In this document: positions 42,433 to 46,390 of the stretch, piece by piece
Layout of the letters: every line of letters starts with the position of its first letter
How positions within the stretch are numbered: the first letter of the stretch is position 1
Assembly: GCA_003249955.1 (NCBI GenBank)
Contig: QKHS01000083.1
Coordinates: 1 to 46,390 of the forward strand
DNA length: 46,390 nucleotides
Source of the DNA: Bacteroidales bacterium
GTDB lineage: Bacteria > Bacteroidota > Bacteroidia > Bacteroidales > ML635J-15
Direction: 5' to 3'
Translations under genes and position numbers: made by a program
The notes under the pieces: generated by a model
The model's database searches: none
What the model was told of the DNA's origin: nothing
The model's input: the letters and a program-made list of their open reading frames with translations, nothing else

Positions 42433-43791
42433 ATGAAAACTAAACCACGTTTAACTTTCTGGCAGATATGGAATATGAGTTTCGGATTTCTGGGAATTCA
42501 GTTCGGATTTGCCTTACAAAATGCTAATGCTTCCAGAATATTGCAGACTTTTGGTGCAGATGTACATCATTTGTCATGGTTTTGGCTGGTAGCACCGATT
42601 ACAGGAATGATAATCCAACCGATAATCGGACATTTAAGTGATAATACATGGAACAGGTTTGGCCGTCGCCGTCCTTATTTTCTGGTTGGGGCACTTTTAA
42701 CGGCCACAGCCTTGGTATTGATGCCTAACGCTCCTCATTTTGCAGGTTATATTGCCCCGATGTTTATCGGAGGAGGATTGCTGATGATTATGGATGCTTC
42801 GATAAATATTTCGATGGAGCCGTTCAGGGCACTGGTAGGCGATAAGCTGCCGGATGAGCAGCATACGCTTGGTTTTTCTATGCAGACACTTTTGATTGGT
42901 GTAGGAGCTGTAGTCGGTTCCTGGCTGCCGTATATTCTGACAAATGTATTTAACGTACCAAATCAGGCAGATACAGGCATAGTTCCTACCAATGTTATAT
43001 GGTCATTTTATATCGGAGCTGTAGTTTTGGTTTCTGCAATTGTATGGACAGTATCTACAACAAAAGAATATCCTCCTGAGTTTTACGAGTCGGAGGAACC
43101 GGAAGAAAAAACGGAGAAAAAAGGTTTTAAAATTCCCAAAACAATGTGGCAATTACTTATTGTCCAGTTCTTTTCATGGTTTGCATTATTTTCAATGTGG
43201 GTTTATACAACTCCGGCAATTGCAAAGCATTTTTACGGCACTGCCGATGCCGGTTCTGCAGCCTATCAGGAAGCAGGAGACTGGGTAGGTATTTTATTCG
43301 GAATTTACAACGGAGTTTCGGCGATTTTAGCACTTACTCTACCACTTCTTGCATCAAAAGTCGGCCGCCGTGCTACTCATGCAATTGCATTAAGTATAGG
43401 AGGCTTGTCTTTTCTGTCTTTTGCAATAATTCCAACTGCACAAATGTTGTGGATTCCAATGATAGGCATTGGTGTTGCCTGGGGCAGTATTTTGGCCATG
43501 CCTTATGCTATGCTTGCCAGTTCTATCCCTGCAAAAAAGATGGGCGTTTTTATGGGCTTATTTAATATGTCAATTACAATTCCGCAAATTGTAAATGGTA
43601 TTTTTGGCGGTATAATTTTAAAATACTGGTTTAATGATGAGCCTATAAACTCAATTTATTTTGCCGGAGTTTGCATGATAATTGCTGCAGGAGCAACATT
43701 TTTTGTTAAAGATAAATTGGAAAAAAAGTTGTCAGGTGTTAAAATTGATGAAATCCCTGAAAACTCTGATTTACAGTTTACAGAAGCATAA
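42433..43791 (+). CDS. MFS sugar transporter (SLC45/GPH-like)
   Basis: A 452-aa inner-membrane transporter with about 12 hydrophobic segments. It has the family loop NRFGRRRPYFLVG after TM2-3, a second KVGRRATHA loop in the C-terminal half, and a charged central loop (about 215-235). Relatives carry maltose or other oligosaccharides. Its position after the secreted amylase suggests uptake of malto-oligosaccharides from the periplasm. Periplasmic entry would need an outer-membrane SusCD or porin, which is not in this window. The start at ATG 42433 keeps the TM1 segment intact. Confidence 0.88.
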   Translation: MKTKPRLTFWQIWNMSFGFLGIQFGFALQNANASRILQTFGADVHHLSWFWLVAPITGMIIQPIIGHLSDNTWNRFGRRRPYFLVGALLTATALVLMPNAPHFAGYIAPMFIGGGLLMIMDASINISMEPFRALVGDKLPDEQHTLGFSMQTLLIGVGAVVGSWLPYILTNVFNVPNQADTGIVPTNVIWSFYIGAVVLVSAIVWTVSTTKEYPPEFYESEEPEEKTEKKGFKIPKTMWQLLIVQFFSWFALFSMWVYTTPAIAKHFYGTADAGSAAYQEAGDWVGILFGIYNGVSAILALTLPLLASKVGRRATHAIALSIGGLSFLSFAIIPTAQMLWIPMIGIGVAWGSILAMPYAMLASSIPAKKMGVFMGLFNMSITIPQIVNGIFGGIILKYWFNDEPINSIYFAGVCMIIAAGATFFVKDKLEKKLSGVKIDEIPENSDLQFTEA

Positions 43792-43886
43792 TTTTTGATT
43801 TAGCAGCAGGGCTTGCAGGTCGAAAATGTGGTAATTCAGACACCGTCAAACCGGTAATCTGCATGTTAGTAGTTGGGATGTTTGTG

Positions 43887-43983
43887 AGCTGTGATCTGTA
43901 ATCTGTAATCTGTAATCTGTAATCTGTAATCTGTAATCTGTAATCTGTAATCTGTAATCTGTAATCTGTGATCTGTAATCTGT
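43887..43983. repeat. 7-bp tandem repeat (VNTR)
   Basis: Thirteen full ATCTGTA/ATCTGTG units run from 43894 to 43983, with a degenerate AGCTGT unit just before. The array lies between the convergent transporter and T9SS protein genes. A shorter version lies at 46016-46084 after the same leading sequence (ATGTTAGTAGTTGGG). Copy-number change by slippage is expected. Confidence 0.92.
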
Positions 43984-44033
43984 GTGGTATTGAGGGATTT
44001 CGGTAATATTACCAAAATGAAAAAACACTCAGA

Positions 44034-44276
44034 TTATTCTTTTTCAAAACTCAGGCTGTAGTTTTTATTGTTTGAAATTATTTTCAGGACATAAACTCCT
44101 GCCGGTAAGTCAGGAATATTGACGACATTTAGGCCTGAATGAATGTCAGGATTGTCAACAAGCTGGCCAACAGAATTGTAAATTTCTGCACTAACCGGAT
44201 TTATGTAAGGAGGAATATCAATATAAATAATATCCCTTGCGGGATTAGGATATAATTTTACAGGATAAGCCTTAGC
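44034..44276 (-). pseudogene. out-of-frame T9SS sorting domain of the upstream gene
   Basis: Read on the minus strand in the frame ending at 44034, this encodes a complete sorting domain (KLYPNPARDI, AEIYNSVGQLV, LPAGVYVLKI, SLSFEKE). It would be the C-terminus of the neighbouring gene if the 14-bp duplication at 44277-44304 were absent. It is not attached to a start of its own, so the protein is probably no longer made in this frame. Confidence 0.8.
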
Positions 44277-45943
44277 ATCTGCGACACTTTATCTGCGACA
44301 CTTTGACCGCAATCATTAACAAAAACCTCTTTGGTAATAGTTTTGCTTTCGCCGTAAGCATCGGTAACCGTAATATTTATTTGTTGATTACCGGATGTGT
44401 GAGGTGTGTAAAACGAAACAGGTTTTGCAATGCATTGTCCCCATTCGTGATTGCTAAGAGTCGCTTCGGTAATGAGTTCTGAATAATACTCTATTCCGCC
44501 TATTTCCACGCTTGTTTGTGATAAGCCGATCTCAACAGGAACAAATACCGGGGGATAATAAATGCTGTCAATTACCTGTCCGATGCTTGTTTCAATAGTA
44601 TAAGGAGCCGATTTGCCGGCAATATAAGCATAAACAGTAATTGTATCGTTACAGTTTACCGTTTCGGGCAAAACCAAATCAATATTAAGTTCCGGCGGGG
44701 CAGTGTAACATAAACCATCAATTCCCAAACTATCGGTTTTTATAAGCCATGCTTGCTGGGGAGGGGAGTAACCTTGTCTGTCATATTCATTACCATAACC
44801 TGCTATGATAAAACCTCCGTCATTTGTGTTTTTTATTGATGTTAACCATTGGTATGTGCTCGTAGTATCAATTGCAAAATACTCCCTGTTCCAGCATATA
44901 TCTCCGGTTTCTGTGATTTTTTGCAAATAGCCTCTTGATGCTCCTATATTTGTTCTGCAATTTCCTAAAATAAATAAATCAACATCTTTATAAATAATAG
45001 AAGATGCGAAATTCTCAGTCCAATCAGTTTCGGGATTTGATATTTTTGAATATGACCTGTAATACTTAGTCCACATTAATGCCACGTCTCTTGAAACTTT
45101 TCTTAAACAGCCATCAAAAAAACTGTTTCCTGCAACTTCAAAAACGGGGTATCCACCACAAGCAATATAATTGGAATCCTGTGCCTCAATAATCCCGGAA
45201 ACGCCACCATCGTACAAACTCCCATTTCCAAATCCTTTTTCCCAGATTACAGTTCCGGCAGTATCAACTTTAATTAAATACCAGTCTTCGTCATTATTAC
45301 TTACCGGGAAACTAAATGTTAGTCCTCCAATTAAAATGTTTTTATCCGTAGTTTCAATTATTTGAAATCCTGCTTCATATATACTACCATAAGATTTCTC
45401 CCAAACAACATTTTTGTTTGAATCTATTTTAAGGATAAGTAATTCATAGTTTTCAACATTATAATTGTAATTTTGCCCTACAACATAATAAGAATTATCA
45501 ACAGATTTTACTTGGTTAAAAGCTCTTTTAAATAAAGAGTCATATTTTATTTTAATTGAATCCTGTATTTCAAATAAGTTATTATAACTAAATATGTAAA
45601 TGAAGGTTGTATCATTAAACATACTTCTTGCTAAACCTGTCATGTCATACCCGTTTGACGTTTCTTTAAAGGAATTATTGCGACCTTCCCACAATTCGAA
45701 CTCACTGTCGCCTTTGATTCTCTTCCAGATTTTATTTCCATTCTCATCTATATAAGTCAAAGCAAAACATCTAGTCAGATTTTCATTATTTGTTCCTGTC
45801 AAGATAACATATCCTGTATCTAATGCAATAACACTACTTGTAATATGGGCAACAGTATCTTCAATAATTTTATTAAAAACAATTTGTGAGTTAGCAATGA
45901 GTGTACTAAAAACTAAAGTAAATATGATCAGGCTTCGTTTCAT
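44258..45943 (-). CDS. secreted repeat protein truncated by a 14-bp duplication
   Basis: A 561-aa exported protein: signal peptide (MKRSLIIFTLVFSTLIANSQ), then propeller-like repeats of the type WEKSYGS...GFQIIETTDKNILIGG and WEKGFGN...GIIEAQDSNYIACGG, and an Ig-like region (VNCNDTITVYAYIAG). Its last residues, DKVSQMLRLIL, are an artefact of a frameshift: a 14-bp tandem copy (44277-44290 and 44291-44304) moves translation out of the sorting-domain frame. The restored protein would be about 630 aa and end at 44034. As read, it would be exported to the periplasm but not sorted by T9SS. Confidence 0.82.
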   Translation of the reverse strand: MKRSLIIFTLVFSTLIANSQIVFNKIIEDTVAHITSSVIALDTGYVILTGTNNENLTRCFALTYIDENGNKIWKRIKGDSEFELWEGRNNSFKETSNGYDMTGLARSMFNDTTFIYIFSYNNLFEIQDSIKIKYDSLFKRAFNQVKSVDNSYYVVGQNYNYNVENYELLILKIDSNKNVVWEKSYGSIYEAGFQIIETTDKNILIGGLTFSFPVSNNDEDWYLIKVDTAGTVIWEKGFGNGSLYDGGVSGIIEAQDSNYIACGGYPVFEVAGNSFFDGCLRKVSRDVALMWTKYYRSYSKISNPETDWTENFASSIIYKDVDLFILGNCRTNIGASRGYLQKITETGDICWNREYFAIDTTSTYQWLTSIKNTNDGGFIIAGYGNEYDRQGYSPPQQAWLIKTDSLGIDGLCYTAPPELNIDLVLPETVNCNDTITVYAYIAGKSAPYTIETSIGQVIDSIYYPPVFVPVEIGLSQTSVEIGGIEYYSELITEATLSNHEWGQCIAKPVSFYTPHTSGNQQINITVTDAYGESKTITKEVFVNDCGQSVADKVSQMLRLIL

Positions 45944-45947
45944 AAAA

Positions 45948-45955
45948 CAAATATA
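45948..45955 (-). promoter_or_regulatory. -7 box close to the start codon
   Basis: TATATTTG on the minus strand fits TAnnTTTG and lies only 4 bp before ATG 45943. The transcript would be leaderless or nearly so. Confidence 0.5.
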
Positions 45956-46015
45956 GTAATTATTCAGGTATTATGCCAGAACTAAAATTGTATGTTAGTA
46001 GTTGGGATGTTTGTG

Positions 46016-46084
46016 ATCTGTGATCTGTGATCTGTAATCTGTGATCTGTAATCTGTGATCTGTGATCTGTAATCTGTAATCTGT
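46016..46084. repeat. second 7-bp tandem repeat
   Basis: Ten ATCTGTA/ATCTGTG units with more G-variants than the first array, preceded by the same ATGTTAGTAGTTGGG leader (45992) and followed by the same GTGGTATTG tail. Confidence 0.9.
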
Positions 46085-46133
46085 GTGGTATTGGGGGATT
46101 TCGGTAATATTACCCAAATGAAAAACACTCAGA

Positions 46134-46390
46134 TTATTCTTTTTCAAAACTCAGACTGTAGTTTTTATTGTTTGAAAATATTTTCAGGACATAAACTCCT
46201 GCCGGTAGGTTAGTAACATTTACAACATTTAGGCCTGAATGAATGCCAGGATTGTCAACAAGCTGGCCAACAGAATTGTAAATTTCTGCACTAACCGGAT
46301 TTATGTAAGGAGGAATATCAATATAAATAATATCCCTTGCGGGATTAGGATATAATTTTACAGGATAAGCCTTAGCATCTGCGACACTTT
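46134..46390 (-). CDS. T9SS sorting domain of a gene running off the window (partial)
   Basis: The C-terminal about 84 residues of a minus-strand gene whose start lies beyond the window. It encodes KLYPNPARDI, a conserved AEIYNSVGQLV and LPAGVYVLKI, ending FEKE. It is nearly identical to the disrupted domain at 44034-44290, with a few differences (for example around 46207-46223). The frame is intact through the SVADAKAYPV segment as far as can be seen; whether the 14-bp duplication also exists here lies past the end. Confidence 0.82.
   Translation of the reverse strand, partial: SVADAKAYPVKLYPNPARDIIYIDIPPYINPVSAEIYNSVGQLVDNPGIHSGLNVVNVTNLPAGVYVLKIFSNNKNYSLSFEKE

Noticed and set aside
43887-43983. 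Possible CRISPR array
   Set aside because: The repeat unit is 7 bp with no spacers; it is a simple tandem repeat.
43846-44028. Short minus-strand reading frame made of repeated Ile-Thr-Asp-Tyr-Arg-Leu-Gln units
   Set aside because: It is only the translation of the 7-bp tandem repeat and has no start signal or homologue-like content.

Overview
The window comes from a Bacteroidota genome, most likely an anaerobic, Bacteroidales-like lineage. Seven proteins or fragments end in type IX secretion (T9SS) C-terminal sorting domains (PNP...G motifs). Several genes are preceded by the Bacteroidota -7 promoter motif TAnnTTTG, Shine-Dalgarno sequences are scarce, and the DNA is AT-rich. LptD, LytTR and TPR-kinase signalling, and FISUMP-type lipoprotein or secreted genes also fit. 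I see no rRNA, tRNA, CRISPR array, transposase or phage gene.

Region 1 (about 0.46-15.1 kb) is the most unusual part. A divergent MerR/CarH-like regulator is followed by a long co-directional redox cluster: a NuoE/HydC-like subunit, a HydB-like NADH/FMN subunit, a HydA-like subunit, an H-domain sensor histidine kinase, a CheY-like receiver, a receiver-kinase hybrid, Rex, Ugd, a small [2Fe-2S] protein, an H-domain/PAS sensor, and a SpoIIE/PP2C phosphatase. It looks like an electron-bifurcating HydABC locus with two sensory arms, one through His-Asp phosphorelay and one through Ser/Thr dephosphorylation. All three [FeFe]-hydrogenase-type H-domains have lost the first Cys of the canonical TSCCP motif (Asp, Asp and Asn instead), and no HydEFG maturase is present. 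The complex may therefore be a divergent or non-hydrogenase member of the superfamily. Two tandem Rex-like operators sit directly upstream of the first subunit, so the cluster encodes its own probable NADH/NAD+ sensor and carries the matching operator.

Region 2 (15.1-22.7 kb, minus strand) holds secreted and surface proteins: a propeller/C39-peptidase-like/PKD protein with a T9SS tail, three tandem paralogous lipoproteins, a FISUMP protein and two other secreted proteins. Region 3 (22.9-27.4 kb, minus strand) has a LytTR response regulator with its TPR histidine kinase, then an N6-adenine DNA methyltransferase fused to an N-terminal helix-turn-helix. Next is a 0.95-kb non-coding block packed with dispersed repeats and a perfect 21-bp inverted repeat.

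Region 4 (28.3-33.7 kb) is envelope biogenesis: LptD, divergent from an AmiC-type amidase and an MCE/MlaD protein. The amidase and the MCE protein share a related C-terminal domain. Region 5 (33.8-43.8 kb) is an extracellular alpha-glucan locus: a giant modular T9SS protein split by a single-base frameshift, a smaller T9SS protein sharing one of its domains, a GH13 alpha-amylase with a T9SS tail, and an SLC45/GPH-type sugar transporter. There is no SusCD pair.

Region 6 (43.8-46.4 kb) holds a 7-bp tandem repeat, a T9SS protein whose sorting domain has been knocked out of frame by a 14-bp tandem duplication, and a second near-identical copy of the same repeat plus sorting domain running off the window end.
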